Positions 36,247 to 46,081 of a stretch of DNA of 47,864 nt are shown piece after piece; position 1 is the first letter of the stretch, and each line of letters opens with the position of its first letter. Origin of the DNA: Robertkochia sediminum (GTDB lineage: Bacteria > Bacteroidota > Bacteroidia > Flavobacteriales > Flavobacteriaceae). Both the position numbers and the translations under genes were made by a program. The notes under the pieces were generated by a model. That model was not told the DNA's origin, did not search any database, and worked only from the letters and a program-made list of their open reading frames with translations. Where the stretch lies: NCBI RefSeq assembly GCF_016786255.1, contig NZ_JADMKT010000076.1:1863-49726 (forward strand). Reading direction: 5' to 3'.

Positions 36247-36522
36247 ATGGATTGGTTTCTAAAATATTCCAAGCAATTGGCGGTCATCTGGTTTTCCGGA
36301 GGATTATTGATAACAGGCTATTTCTACATATTTCCAACCTATTATAATATGTCGGGTGATCATCCGGATTATGAATACTATAAAAGACGAAATCAAAATT
36401 ATTATGAACCTATTCCAAGAGTAAAAGGTCCAGAAATGAAAGTGTCCGGCCTAATTACGATTGTTGGAACTCTCCTATTTTATGGTTTAGGAGCTACAGC
36501 TCAGAAAAAAGCTCAATCATAA
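36247..36522 (+). CDS. Small two-helix membrane protein
   Basis: This protein of 91 residues from the ATG has a first hydrophobic segment at about 10-30 (LAVIWFSGGLLITGYFYIF), a hydrophilic Tyr-rich loop (DHPDYEYYKRRNQNYYEP) and a second segment at about 68-83. A GTG eight codons upstream is an alternative start giving 99 residues. I recognise no family. It reads away from the restriction operon, alone, near the right end of the island. Confidence 0.6.
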   Translation: MDWFLKYSKQLAVIWFSGGLLITGYFYIFPTYYNMSGDHPDYEYYKRRNQNYYEPIPRVKGPEMKVSGLITIVGTLLFYGLGATAQKKAQS

Positions 36523-36549
36523 GATTAAGTAGGTATTTATAGATAAATG

Positions 36550-37098
36550 TTATCCTTTAAAACCTAATAGTTTCTTAGATAGTGTCCCATTAAGAAATAG
36601 CTTGGTTATTCTAGGAGAGTCTTTATATGTTGTATTAACAAGAATCAACAGGTTAGGATAATCTACCGCTCCATTACGCAGGCCAATTAAAAGCGATTCC
36701 ACAATGGAAGGGTGCCAATTATCCTCAGCCAGGCCAATCAAACGATCAATCCAAGGCTTAGGAGATATACCCCTAAAATGCCTGATCAAATAAAAATAAA
36801 GATGATCGCAATGGTTCGGAGATAGGTCAGATCTTTCCAGCCAATAATCAAATATTTCTTGTGATCTAAGTAATAAGATGGGATGATGGAACAAGAGTGA
36901 AATAGCTTCAGACCAATCCACAATCGTTGAGCACTTATCAAAATCACAATTTTTTAAATCCTCAACAAACTGGACAATATCTCCATCCTGAATAATTCCT
37001 ACTTCCTTTCTGAAATCCAATGCTCCGCATGTGGTACAATGTCTTGTACACCATCTATTTATCCGGGCTTTTTCAAATAAATCTTCTACTAGATTCAT
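36550..37098 (-). CDS. Unknown protein with a CxxHCxxCG motif
   Basis: This 182-residue soluble protein begins MNLVEDLFEKARINRWCTRHCTTCG, so Cys17, His20, Cys21 and Cys24 form a compact possible metal site; further Cys lie near 66-71. The rest is helical, Leu- and Ile-rich, with repeats of about 35-40 residues suggestive of a HEAT-like helical arrangement. I start at the ATG; an in-frame TTG 11 codons upstream is the only alternative. Not a family I can name. It converges on the small membrane protein gene with a gap of about 30 bp. Confidence 0.65.
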   Translation of the reverse strand: MNLVEDLFEKARINRWCTRHCTTCGALDFRKEVGIIQDGDIVQFVEDLKNCDFDKCSTIVDWSEAISLLFHHPILLLRSQEIFDYWLERSDLSPNHCDHLYFYLIRHFRGISPKPWIDRLIGLAEDNWHPSIVESLLIGLRNGAVDYPNLLILVNTTYKDSPRITKLFLNGTLSKKLLGFKG

Positions 37099-37377
37099 AG
37101 GTGCTCTATTTAGTTTAGTTTTAAAAACCAAGCCATATACAGGGAATTTTGGGAGGGTAATTGGATTTATACCTCTCCTTATTTCGAAGGGAGATTTAAG
37201 AAATACAAAGATAAAAAATCAAACCGAACACAACACACAAAACATTGATTAACAGATAGAAACAATCTTAAAATTGAAGTGTTTTTCATTTAAAAAATTA
37301 TCTTCGAAAAGATATTATGCATAAATCGTAGATAATCGAAAAATCCACTCTATCAACTCCTTAATAAGTAATAAGTT

Positions 37378-37806
37378 ATGTGCTCTAATGTTAATCAGAT
37401 AAAACTTTGTACCTGTTCAGACAACACCTCAACACCAGATACTAATTATTGGATTTTATACCGAGAAGAGACCACAGACGGAATACCCTTCATGGTTATT
37501 GGTGAAACAATTGTACCACTGATTCCTGAAATACTATTGGAGTCTCAACAAAAAAAACTGGAAGACTACTTATTAGATCAGCTAAACGATGGTTCAGCAT
37601 TTGACTTCGACTTAATACCCGAACATGGTGATTTATTACACTTAAATATTACCATCCCAAAAGATAATAACAATCCGTATCAGCTGGATTTTTTCTATAG
37701 TGGATTGAGTTTGGCCTGGGAGTTTAATGACAACTCCGAGAACTCTCCTGCAAGCATTTACAAAACTGGTGAAATAAAAGTACTAACGAAGGAGGATCTA
37801 CGCTAA
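37378..37806 (+). CDS. Unknown acidic island protein
   Basis: This 142-residue acidic soluble protein has an N-terminal Cys-rich stretch (MCSNVNQIKLCTCSDN), then a mixed alpha/beta body with WILYREETTDGIPFMVIGET and LDFFYSGLSLAWEFND. It has no signal peptide and no motif I recognise. The upstream gap holds a perfect hairpin TATCTT-CGAA-AAGATA (37299-37314), about 65 bp before the start. It is the last gene before the island's right end. Confidence 0.6.
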   Translation: MCSNVNQIKLCTCSDNTSTPDTNYWILYREETTDGIPFMVIGETIVPLIPEILLESQQKKLEDYLLDQLNDGSAFDFDLIPEHGDLLHLNITIPKDNNNPYQLDFFYSGLSLAWEFNDNSENSPASIYKTGEIKVLTKEDLR

Positions 37807-38247
37807 ATTGATGTGATTAGACCAATACACCTCCCCTGCCTTACACAAAAGGCAATATAATGTTAGTCACCCATTTGACTTCATGAATTTTAATATCCAC
37901 CAATTTCTTTAATAAATTTAAAGGGGTGAATAATTAGTTAATGATTAACAACAACAAAATATGATATTGACTTAGTGTTGATTAAGTATGAAATTACTAT
38001 ATAATAATCAGGTATATTTCATGTCTGGAAAGTCTTAAAGGAACTATTAAGATAGAATAGTGTTTGATCGCGAAAATAAACATAATTGAGACCCAACCAA
38101 TAGGTGTCGTGTACGTGCTGAAAATCGAATGGAATCATTATAAATTTTCACTTTTTTCACTGTTAATTGCCCTTGGTTAAAGGCATTTTGATACTTATTT
38201 GTTGCTAATTTCACTTCATACCCTATTATTACTAGATAGTTACTTAT
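37807..38247. other. Non-coding right end of the island
   Basis: About 440 AT-rich bases without a supportable gene. They contain a 13-bp palindrome GTTAAT-G-ATTAAC (37937-37949) and, 40 bp before attR, the TTTGTTGCTAA recombinase-type site listed separately. The rest shows nothing I can name. Confidence 0.5.
38198..38208. promoter_or_regulatory. Probable recombinase arm-type site, right end
   Basis: This is an exact TTTGTTGCTAA match to the copies beside attL, in the same direction, 40 bp inside attR. Confidence 0.55.
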
Positions 38248-38262
38248 TGTATCGGAAAGTAA
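38248..38262. repeat. attR: 15-bp direct repeat of the mnmE 3' end
   Basis: An exact copy of TGTATCGGAAAGTAA. The match to attL ends at 38262 (next base A here, T at 15870), and the base before it also differs. Excision would join mnmE directly to the bases from 38263. Confidence 0.88.
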
Positions 38263-38339
38263 AGCTTTAACAAACTTTTCTGTTTAATATTTTTCATTTA
38301 AACTTAAACAAAGTTAATTTAGGAGCGTAAATAACCTTT

Positions 38340-38993
38340 ATGACTCCTAACATGCTATACAGCACTGCCGATCTTAAAAATCTCGATCATAAGTCCCGAT
38401 TAAAACTTATTAACGCAGTTTCCGGTATTAAGCCTGCCAACTTAATCGGAAGTGCGAGCAAGGATGGAAATACCAACCTGGCCATTTTCAATTCTGTATT
38501 TCACCTGGGTAGCGATCCGGCCCTGATAGGTATGATCATGAGACCTGTGGAGGAGGTACCGCGACATACTTACCAAAATATCTTGGAAACGGGGTATTAC
38601 ACCATTAATCACGTTCACCACTCCTTTATTGAAAAGGCTCACTATACATCGGCCAAGGTCGATGCGGCAATCTCCGAATTCGACCGATGTGGCCTTCAGC
38701 CGGAATACGTGGACGGCTTCCCTGCCCCTTTCGTCAGGGAAAGTAAGGTCAAGATGGGGATGCGATTTGTACAAGACCTATTGATCCCGCAAAACCAAAC
38801 ACGAATGATCATCGGGGAGATCGAGCTTCTGTCTCTACCCGAAGACGCCTGGATCGACAATGATATAGACCTGGAAAGAACAGGAGCAGTTGGGATCTCC
38901 GGATTAAACAGTTATTACCAGCTCACTAAAATTGCGCGCTTTCCCTACGCCCGCGCCAACGAAATACCTGACTTTGCTAATGAAGATGTTTAA
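38340..38993 (+). CDS. Flavin reductase family protein (FMN-binding split barrel)
   Basis: The 217-residue protein has the flavin reductase-like split-barrel pattern: GSASKDGNTNLAIFNSVFHLGSDPALIGMIMRP (about 36-68), then ETGYYTINHVH, and the FVRESKVKMGMRF block. Members bind FMN and reduce flavins with NAD(P)H, or act as the flavin partner of monooxygenases; the exact role is open. Before the island arrived, it was probably the gene next to mnmE. The DoxX-like gene follows after 15 bp. Confidence 0.88.
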   Translation: MTPNMLYSTADLKNLDHKSRLKLINAVSGIKPANLIGSASKDGNTNLAIFNSVFHLGSDPALIGMIMRPVEEVPRHTYQNILETGYYTINHVHHSFIEKAHYTSAKVDAAISEFDRCGLQPEYVDGFPAPFVRESKVKMGMRFVQDLLIPQNQTRMIIGEIELLSLPEDAWIDNDIDLERTGAVGISGLNSYYQLTKIARFPYARANEIPDFANEDV

Positions 38994-39008
38994 CTAAAAA
39001 ATTTCATT

Positions 39009-39377
39009 ATGCACTATTTCATCATTTTTCTGAAAGTATTTCTATTTATCAGCATTATCAATGTTTGGTTCTTCCAATTTGGTAAATCGACACGCTGGAG
39101 AGGTGGCGATGCGATATCTATGCCGGACGAATTCAGCGTTTACGGCCTATCGGAGAATACCATGATGGCTGTTGGCGGACTCAAAGTATTGTTTGCTACC
39201 CTGTTGATCGCCTCTATTTGGTTTCCTTTTCTCGCCATTCCTGCTGCAAGCGGCATGGCCCTACTGATGCTGGGAGCCATTGGTATGCACATGAAAATAG
39301 GCGACCCTTTGATCAGATCATTTCCCGCATTTAGTTTCTTTCTTTTCTGCGCAGTGATCATTTTGAATAAGCTGTAA
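39009..39377 (+). CDS. DoxX-like small membrane protein
   Basis: This 122-residue protein has four hydrophobic segments (about 3-22, 48-66, 72-92 and 103-120) and a DoxX-type layout, including FGKSTRWRGGDA after helix 1 and the Gly-rich GMALLMLGAIGMHMKIGDP near 80-98. DoxX proteins are linked to redox or sulfur metabolism in some organisms, but the function here is unknown. It lies 15 bp after the flavin reductase gene, suggesting one transcript. Confidence 0.75.
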   Translation: MHYFIIFLKVFLFISIINVWFFQFGKSTRWRGGDAISMPDEFSVYGLSENTMMAVGGLKVLFATLLIASIWFPFLAIPAASGMALLMLGAIGMHMKIGDPLIRSFPAFSFFLFCAVIILNKL

Positions 39378-39405
39378 AAGAACATCGATACCCCCCTTAC
39401 TTTCG

Positions 39406-39456
39406 GGAGACTTTCTAACAGGTCTCCTCAATACATGGTGGTAGCACTCTACCACC
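39406..39456. terminator. Two hairpins between convergent genes
   Basis: GGAGAC/GTCTCC (39406-39427, 10-base loop) and a perfect 8-bp stem GGTGGTAG/CTACCACC (39437-39456, loop CACT) lie between the DoxX-like and PagL-like genes. The second spans the PagL-like stop. Neither has a clear U-run, so termination is only probable. Confidence 0.4.
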
Positions 39457-40606
39457 TGAAGGGTTTCCATCCCAGACCAAATTCGATCCAGTCGGCTCCG
39501 GCTCCGTTCCTGGTCTTTAACCCCACCTGGGCGAAAAAACTTTTAGAGATCTCATATTGCAAAGCCGGACGAATAAACAGGAAATCTTTCCCCCTATCGT
39601 CTGTTAGGTATGTACCCAGCTGTACCCTGATATCAAAACGCCAGAACATAAAATCATATCCTGCATGAACACCAACGAGGTAATGGTCGCTGTTCTCGTC
39701 ATAATACTCCGCCAGCGATCCGTCGTAAAACAGGTCTAAACCAACGGTAAGTCCGTGCATTCGGTTAAAATACTTTCTGTAATCCACCACCCCCGAGAAC
39801 GCACCATATCTGAGATCGGTGCCCTGATCTTCATAATTCTGTACCGTACCTATTGCCGCATACACATCTACAGAATTATTGAATTCCATTTTTTGTGACG
39901 GTGGTCGTTCAGGCCTTAAGAATCTCGCGGGAACCACGTTAGTGGTATACGGATCGCGATCAAGGTCACGTTGTTCCTGATTAAAATGGTATCGCATCCC
40001 AACATTAAATCCAATAAGGTTAAGTCCGTAGTTCGGCGTAAACGTTCTCCCGTTACTAAAATGGGTGAAATCTACCCCATACAACACATCGAGTTCCCTG
40101 TTCACCTTATAAGCCCCGCCAAAATTCACATTAAAATACACCGCCAAACGGGCTCCGATAGCGTCATTAAGCGGATTCTCTTCGGCATCGAACGCATTCA
40201 GGTTATAGGTAAGTCCCAACGCCGGACTGATCTCAAGGACATTTCTTTTGTGAGGTTTGCTCAGGAAGAAGTTGGCGAAAGCATAGATCGCATTTGGATT
40301 TCCGAACACCTGAGGGTCTCCTATATTAGCCGAGTAAAATCCGAAACCGTAGGCAGCAAAACCGGTATCTTCGGTCCATTCATTTTCCTTTACCGGATGC
40401 CAGGCAAAGCGAGCATCGACGGCTTCGTAACCGTAGTTTACCTTCTCGACCAGGTCTACCCCTGAATATAAATGCGCACCTGAAAAGACCTTTACCGAAA
40501 TACTTTTAAATCGGCCCTCCTGGCCGAGGCCAACAAAAGGAAAAAAGATGATGAATAATACACCTATTATTACCGGTAAATTCAAACGATTGTTTTTTTC
40601 AATCAT
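39449..40606 (-). CDS. PagL-type acyloxyacyl hydrolase (lipid A deacylase-like) outer-membrane protein
   Basis: This 385-residue protein has an N-terminal hydrophobic signal (about 10-29, ending VGLGQ). Two beta-barrel-like halves follow. The first half (about 35-210) contains the PagL signature VDFTHFSNG, with the His and Ser expected in the active site, and ends in an aromatic outer-membrane-type strand (GMRYHFN). The second half repeats a barrel-like pattern and also ends in alternating aromatic residues (FGLGWKPFRW). PagL enzymes remove an acyl chain from lipid A. This version is about twice the usual PagL length, as in several Bacteroidota homologues. It is a single gene, convergent with the DoxX-like gene. 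Confidence 0.78.
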   Translation of the reverse strand: MIEKNNRLNLPVIIGVLFIIFFPFVGLGQEGRFKSISVKVFSGAHLYSGVDLVEKVNYGYEAVDARFAWHPVKENEWTEDTGFAAYGFGFYSANIGDPQVFGNPNAIYAFANFFLSKPHKRNVLEISPALGLTYNLNAFDAEENPLNDAIGARLAVYFNVNFGGAYKVNRELDVLYGVDFTHFSNGRTFTPNYGLNLIGFNVGMRYHFNQEQRDLDRDPYTTNVVPARFLRPERPPSQKMEFNNSVDVYAAIGTVQNYEDQGTDLRYGAFSGVVDYRKYFNRMHGLTVGLDLFYDGSLAEYYDENSDHYLVGVHAGYDFMFWRFDIRVQLGTYLTDDRGKDFLFIRPALQYEISKSFFAQVGLKTRNGAGADWIEFGLGWKPFRW

Positions 40607-40794
40607 GGACTTCGTATGGAATTAAAACATTAATCAACCCAAATCAGATAGGTAAAGTCCATGAAGTATAGGAGAGCATTTAGGGCACCGTTATTTCATA
40701 GTGTTGTATAAAAATACGTAAATCATAAGAAAGAAAGTAACTAATATCCTGATAATAAAAACAATCAAAGGTAGTCTTACCAATACTTATCAGA

Positions 40795-43700
40795 TTATTT
40801 CATATGTATTCCTACCCCGATCCTCTGAAGGAGGTAGGGATTGTGATCTATGATCAGGACATCATTGGTCTTACTTAATTTTTCCAACATGGCATACAGG
40901 AGGTCAATATCATTGTAATGAAGACCAATACCAGGCTCATCAAGAATAAAGAGGGCATTCTCATGGCCTTCCTTTAACCAATTGAGCAGTAACAGGCGTT
41001 GTCGTTCTCCGGAAGACAAGGATCTCACTCTTTGATCGGATCTCAGATGTCCCAATCCTATGGATTCGAGTTGGCCGAGACGATCGATGCTTCTGGTCGA
41101 ACCTCCGTATGTTGCAAACCAGTTTCTTAAGGTCGAAAGGTCATATCCCAAAACCTCGGCCACATGAACCCCTTCTATCCGGTACTCCAACACCTCGGCC
41201 TTATATCTTGTACCATTACACGCCTCGCAAACCTCAACTGCATTGGCTGCAATATCCAGGGCGATCTCAATAGTCCCCTCCCCTTTACATTGGGGACACT
41301 GACTCCCCTTGGTCTTAAAGGAAAATACTCCCGGCTTTAAGCCGGTTTGTTTTGCAAAAACCTTTGTGACATCCTTTAGCAGATCCAGGTAGCTCACTAA
41401 CAGGGTGGTGGTATGACTCCGTAATTTTTCGGGTTCAAAGTAAAATGCACCTGAATACGTTTTGGGATAAGATATGTTTTTGCAATAGACCGGTTTTCCG
41501 GTGGTCATACTCGGGATAAGGATCTCCTTTACCAGGGTAGTTTTCCCAATTCCCGATTTTCCGCTAATGGCGGTAATACCTCCCACCGGGATCCTGATCT
41601 CTTTTCTGGTCAGGGTATGTCTCGAAGGGCTCTCGATCGTGATCGCCTCATCTCTTGCGCTGAGCGCAACAGAAGTAGCAGGCTCATTAAAATAGGGGTG
41701 GGCATGCGATTGACTCAGATACCCTTGAGGTGTTCCCTTATACGTAAGCGCACCGCCATTCACTCCCGCTCCGGGGCCAAGTTCTACCAAATGATCGGCA
41801 CTCATGATGATCTCCTTATTGTGTTCAATGACCACTGCCGTATTTCCCTTAGCGACCAATTCTTTTAAGATACCTATAAGATCTGGGATATTGTCTGCAG
41901 AAAGTCCTGCCGAAGGTTCATCAAGGAGATAAGTGACTCCCTTTAGCGGACTGTTGAGTTGTGTGATGAGCGCCACCCGTTGTTGCTCCCCTCCCGACAG
42001 GGTTAAGGACCTTCTGTTTAGTTGCAGGTGATCTATATGTAATTGCTGTGCCCGATTCACGGTACTTAAGAGACGCTGCCCGATGTGCTCCAACAATTTC
42101 CTGTCGATCGCTTCGACATCTTTCTTTTGCAACCATCCTTTAAGATGGTTAAAATCCATGCTCCTGACCTCCTGTAAAGACTTCCCTCCAATGGTGATCA
42201 CAGCGCGTTCAGGAAGCAATCCGCTTCCCTCACATTGACTACATCGCATTGGAGAAAAGAGGGAGGTAAGCTTTTCTATATTTTTATTCTTTCGGGTCTT
42301 ATGGTATTCCTCCTTCAGGTAATTAAAGATCCCGGACCAGTCCATGCTTACCTCTTGGGAGCCTTCCCTGGTCTTTGTCTTAAAGTTCCAGGTGGTAGTC
42401 CACACCTTATCTCCCGCACCGTAAAACAATACCTTTTTCTGTTCCGGGGTAAAGGACCCTATGGGCTTCTCTTTATCAAACCCATAGGCACGCCCTACCT
42501 CCTCAGCAATGGCCATATACTGACTTCCGGGTTGACCATAGTAGGCCAGCGCTTTATTATGCGCGAAAACCCCACCGGAAATGCTTTGTTCTTCATCGAG
42601 TACGATCTTGTTTAGGTCTGGCATTAACTCCTCTCCTAATCCGTCACAAACCTTGCATTTACCCAAATCGTGATTGCGGGAAAAATGACTGGCCGATAAC
42701 TCTTCTCCCATAGCTTGTGCTTTTCTGGAAAATGCGAATCGCAACACCTTATCGATCCCGGTTTGAAGGGCAATATCCGATCTTTCGGTTCCGCCCCTTT
42801 CCTTTCGCGTAATGCATATGGTTGGGGTAAGTGCGTTGATCACATCAACCTCGAACGGGGTATTCCCTCCAGCGCGTGAACGCTGGTAGGTCGAAAACTG
42901 GCTGGTCATCTCCTGGAGTCCGTATGCGTGTAGCGTATCGATCACCAATGAAGACTTTCCTGATCCTGATATTCCTGAGATCACCGATAACTGCCCTTTA
43001 GGGAAGTCCAGATCGAGATCCTTTAAATGATGTGTTCTCGCTCCCTTTATTTCTATGACCTCGCTTTGCTGTTCAGAAATGGCTTTCAATACAGTTGACC
43101 TTTCAGGTATCGCATTATCAATAAAGACATCAGCCGACCTGCTGAACAACGGGTGATTTTCGAAACACACGATCCCTGCTGTTTCCTCCTTGAGCTCATG
43201 CAGGGCACTTAGCAATTCACGTACATTCTGATAATGCAATCCGATACCGGGTTGCTCAAGTACGAGCAGTGTATTCTTTGAGCTCTTTGCAAAATGCTTT
43301 GTAAGCTTAATACGCTGGGCTTCACCTCCTGAGAGGGTATTGGAAGGTTGTCCTAACTTAATATACCCAAGTCCGAGTTGCAGCATCAGATCAAGAATTT
43401 TAGAGATCTTTCCTTCCTCCTTGAAAAACGTATAAGCCTCCTTAATAGAGAGATCGTATATCGCTGCAATGTGCTTTCCGTTCCATAATACCTGTAATAC
43501 CTCCGGCTTAAAACGCTTCCCATTACAGGTGGGGCATGTTTGGTTGATCGTACCCATTACATTCATGGATAGGGTAATAACTCCGGCGCCCTCACAAGCC
43601 TCACACCTACCAGCCTTATTATTAAAAGAAAACGAGCCTTTAGCCAGTTTCAGGGCTTTAGCTTGGGCCGTTTTAACAAGGAGATCACGGATCCTATCGG

Positions 43701-45279
43701 CCAACCCTGTGTATGTTGCCGGATTGCTCCTTGGCGTTTTACCTATAGGCTGATCATTCACCTCAACCATTTGAAGTCCGTTTTCACGGCAGTGATCTTG
43801 CAATTGTTTCAGCATAGCCATGGTCTTGGTATGGACCACGGTAAATTGTGTAGGTTTCAGGTTCAGAGCATCCGGGGAACAAGCTGCAGGAACACTATTA
43901 TCCTCTTCAAGCCTTCTCAGTTCTTTAAGGGTGGCGCTGGGCAGGTCCTTCTGCTGTAAAAACGCTTTCATCGGGCCATTGAACACCACTTCTCCCCCTT
44001 TATTTCCTGCACCGGGGCCTAATTCCAGGATCCAATCGGCTTTTAATAAAAGTCGGAGATCATGTTCAACCACCATCACGGTATTCCCTCTTTTTATGAG
44101 GCGATCGAAAATGTGATGAAGGTATTCCTGACAGGAAGCCGGAAGTCCGATGGAGGGTTCATCAAAAACATACAGCAGTCCCTGAAGGTTGCTGTTAACC
44201 TGTTTGATAAGTTTAAGGCGCTGGGCATCACCGGAGGAGATCTCCATGCTGGGAGTATTCAGACGGTATGCATCCATTCCGAGCTGGAGCATGTCAAATA
44301 GGGCCAGGTTGATCTTATTGACCAACATGCGCTCTCCGGAACTCAGATCAAGACCTGTTAAGCGATCATATAGCTCGGATAATGGCATATCCATCCAGGC
44401 TGCAAAATGGTATCCCTTCCAGGTATACTGAAGATGTTCAGCCTTGATACGTGCTCCATGACAGTCCGGACAGATACGCGAACTAACGAATTTGAGAATA
44501 TTGGGATTACGGTCTCGCCTTAAAATATCGTTCATAATAGGGAGCATTCCCTTGTAGAATCCTTCCTCCCTGGGTTTCGCCTTGAGTCCGGTCCATTTTA
44601 ATCGGGATTCGATACTGTGCTTTCCGTAGAAGACCTTTACCCGTGCACTACCGTTAAGGATCACATCTTTCTGATCGTCTGTTAGTTCCTTCCAGAGAGT
44701 ATCCACATCGAAGCCATGGGCCTTGCACACTTTATTCAACTCATCTACAGTTACCTGGGAATACACGATATAGCCATTGGGCAAGGTCGTCGCTATAGCC
44801 CCTTCTCTAAGCGTTTTTTCTTTATATGCAACCAACTTATCCAGGTCGATGTATTCTTCCCTTCCTATACCATTACATCGCTCACAGGCCCCTTTAGGAT
44901 GATTAAAAGAAAAGAGCGACCTACTCATGATCTTGTCGTTACTATACCTTGCAAAAATGATCCTGAAAATAGCGGTTAGCTCCGACAAGGTACCAAAGGT
45001 GGTATTCACCGAACGGAAGCGCTTGGATTGCTCGACCTTGATCACCGGAGGCAGATCTTTGATCTCATCGACCTCCGCAGTGGGAATCACCAGCTGATGC
45101 TGCCGGTTATAGGCCAGTAGGCTCTCCAGGAAAAAACGATAGCCCTCATTAGCAATGACCTCCATGGCCAAAGATGATTTACCTGAACCTGACAAGCCCG
45201 TAACTGCGATAAGTTGACGTTCGGGAATGGATAGCGAGATGTTCTTCAGATTGTTCTGATGGGCATTGATGATGCGCAT
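40795..45279 (-). CDS. Double-length UvrA-like ABC ATPase (four ABC modules)
   Basis: At 1494 residues this is about one and a half times a normal UvrA and is built as two UvrA-like halves. Walker A motifs lie at 28-36 (GLSGSGKSS), 769-777 (GISGSGKSS) and 1240-1248 (GKSGIGKTT). The second module has lost Walker A (around 508-517 it reads VNDQPIGKT) and its Walker B is LEQP instead of DEP, though its LSGGE signature (649-653) is kept. Paired CxxC zinc sites occur at 132/270, 559/582, 875/1013 and in the last module. UvrB-binding insertions appear absent, so it resembles DrrC/UvrA2-type proteins of drug tolerance rather than the repair UvrA. It lies 77 bp after the DtxR-like gene and is probably co-transcribed with it. 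Confidence 0.9.
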   Translation of the reverse strand: MRIINAHQNNLKNISLSIPERQLIAVTGLSGSGKSSLAMEVIANEGYRFFLESLLAYNRQHQLVIPTAEVDEIKDLPPVIKVEQSKRFRSVNTTFGTLSELTAIFRIIFARYSNDKIMSRSLFSFNHPKGACERCNGIGREEYIDLDKLVAYKEKTLREGAIATTLPNGYIVYSQVTVDELNKVCKAHGFDVDTLWKELTDDQKDVILNGSARVKVFYGKHSIESRLKWTGLKAKPREEGFYKGMLPIMNDILRRDRNPNILKFVSSRICPDCHGARIKAEHLQYTWKGYHFAAWMDMPLSELYDRLTGLDLSSGERMLVNKINLALFDMLQLGMDAYRLNTPSMEISSGDAQRLKLIKQVNSNLQGLLYVFDEPSIGLPASCQEYLHHIFDRLIKRGNTVMVVEHDLRLLLKADWILELGPGAGNKGGEVVFNGPMKAFLQQKDLPSATLKELRRLEEDNSVPAACSPDALNLKPTQFTVVHTKTMAMLKQLQDHCRENGLQMVEVNDQPIGKTPRSNPATYTGLADRIRDLLVKTAQAKALKLAKGSFSFNNKAGRCEACEGAGVITLSMNVMGTINQTCPTCNGKRFKPEVLQVLWNGKHIAAIYDLSIKEAYTFFKEEGKISKILDLMLQLGLGYIKLGQPSNTLSGGEAQRIKLTKHFAKSSKNTLLVLEQPGIGLHYQNVRELLSALHELKEETAGIVCFENHPLFSRSADVFIDNAIPERSTVLKAISEQQSEVIEIKGARTHHLKDLDLDFPKGQLSVISGISGSGKSSLVIDTLHAYGLQEMTSQFSTYQRSRAGGNTPFEVDVINALTPTICITRKERGGTERSDIALQTGIDKVLRFAFSRKAQAMGEELSASHFSRNHDLGKCKVCDGLGEELMPDLNKIVLDEEQSISGGVFAHNKALAYYGQPGSQYMAIAEEVGRAYGFDKEKPIGSFTPEQKKVLFYGAGDKVWTTTWNFKTKTREGSQEVSMDWSGIFNYLKEEYHKTRKNKNIEKLTSLFSPMRCSQCEGSGLLPERAVITIGGKSLQEVRSMDFNHLKGWLQKKDVEAIDRKLLEHIGQRLLSTVNRAQQLHIDHLQLNRRSLTLSGGEQQRVALITQLNSPLKGVTYLLDEPSAGLSADNIPDLIGILKELVAKGNTAVVIEHNKEIIMSADHLVELGPGAGVNGGALTYKGTPQGYLSQSHAHPYFNEPATSVALSARDEAITIESPSRHTLTRKEIRIPVGGITAISGKSGIGKTTLVKEILIPSMTTGKPVYCKNISYPKTYSGAFYFEPEKLRSHTTTLLVSYLDLLKDVTKVFAKQTGLKPGVFSFKTKGSQCPQCKGEGTIEIALDIAANAVEVCEACNGTRYKAEVLEYRIEGVHVAEVLGYDLSTLRNWFATYGGSTRSIDRLGQLESIGLGHLRSDQRVRSLSSGERQRLLLLNWLKEGHENALFILDEPGIGLHYNDIDLLYAMLEKLSKTNDVLIIDHNPYLLQRIGVGIHMK

Positions 45280-45356
45280 AAGGGCATTCGGCTTTGCTTT
45301 TCAGCAACGAAGATAGTAAGAATATATGGCGGAAGAAATCCCCCTAAGCAAGCGTA

Positions 45357-46016
45357 TTATTCCCTGATCAGATAAATATTATCGGCTATAAGATGAGACA
45401 CTGTATGCTCCCTTTCCCCGATGCGGAGGTAAAGGGAATTGTCAAATTCCTCTTTCCCTAAAATGTGAATGGACTGCCCGATCGCAATACCGTGTTTATC
45501 GAGGTACTGTAAAAAGCTGGCCGAACTGTCTTTGACCCCGGCACAGATTCCCTTGATACCCACTGGCAGGTCGCTGAGTAATTTTTTCTCTTTTTCCTGC
45601 TCGTGAAATTCACCATCCCTGGTAGGAATGGGATCACCATGCGGATCGTATTTTGGAAATCCAAGAAAGGCATCGAGTTCATCGATAAGCTTTTCACTTT
45701 TAATATGCTCGAGCTGTTCAGCCACTTCGTGGACCTCATCCCAGCTAAAATCGAGTTTCTGCACCAGGAACGTCTCCCAAAGGCGATGCTTCCTGATGAT
45801 ACCCAAAGCGGTCTTAATGCCTTTTTCTGAAAGAAAAACCCCCTGATACTTCTTATAGTGCACCAGTCCCTTATCACCTAATTTTCGAGCCATATCGGTA
45901 ACAGAAGAAGGCTTGGTCTCCATTTGCTCGGCAATAGCATTGGTAGTTACCGGTACAGATTTGTTACCTCCCAGGTGAAAAATGGTTTTAATGTAGTTCT
46001 CCTCAGATCGGGTCAT
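45357..46016 (-). CDS. DtxR/MntR family metal-dependent regulator
   Basis: The 219-residue protein has a winged helix-turn-helix (about 5-65; TTNAIAEQMETKPSSVTDMARKLGDKGLVHYKKYQGV). A dimerisation and metal-binding domain follows (about 66-140; HRLWETFLV, WDEVHEVAEQLEH, FPKYDPHGDPIP), then a C-terminal FeoA/SH3-like domain (about 150-219). Such proteins repress iron or manganese uptake genes when metal is plentiful. It is upstream of the UvrA-like gene on the same strand. A G-rich repeat lies 66-93 bp upstream of its start. Confidence 0.92.
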   Translation of the reverse strand: MTRSEENYIKTIFHLGGNKSVPVTTNAIAEQMETKPSSVTDMARKLGDKGLVHYKKYQGVFLSEKGIKTALGIIRKHRLWETFLVQKLDFSWDEVHEVAEQLEHIKSEKLIDELDAFLGFPKYDPHGDPIPTRDGEFHEQEKEKKLLSDLPVGIKGICAGVKDSSASFLQYLDKHGIAIGQSIHILGKEEFDNSLYLRIGEREHTVSHLIADNIYLIRE

Positions 46017-46081
46017 GAACGAATTTTTCTCAAAAATACATTTTTTGGTGAAATATTTTTTTAGGGATGTCTAAAAGGGTT

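Larger units (their letters stand above)
15855..38262. mobile_element. Integrated genomic island in mnmE carrying defence cargo
   Basis: The element is 22,393 bp from one repeat copy to the other. It carries a tyrosine recombinase beside attL, an excisionase-like HTH protein, a split primase/helicase module, an exported caspase-like protease with a lipoprotein, a Type I restriction-modification operon with an internal McrBC pair, and several unknown genes. Exact 15-bp repeats mark the ends and likely arm sites lie inside both. The DNA is richer in AT than the flanks. No relaxase, type IV secretion or coupling protein gene is seen, so it is probably an integrative element that is mobilised by others or is immobile. 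Confidence 0.87.

Noticed and set aside
43469-44979. Several plus-strand open frames opposite the UvrA-like gene
   Set aside because: They are antisense shadows of a well-supported 1494-codon gene.
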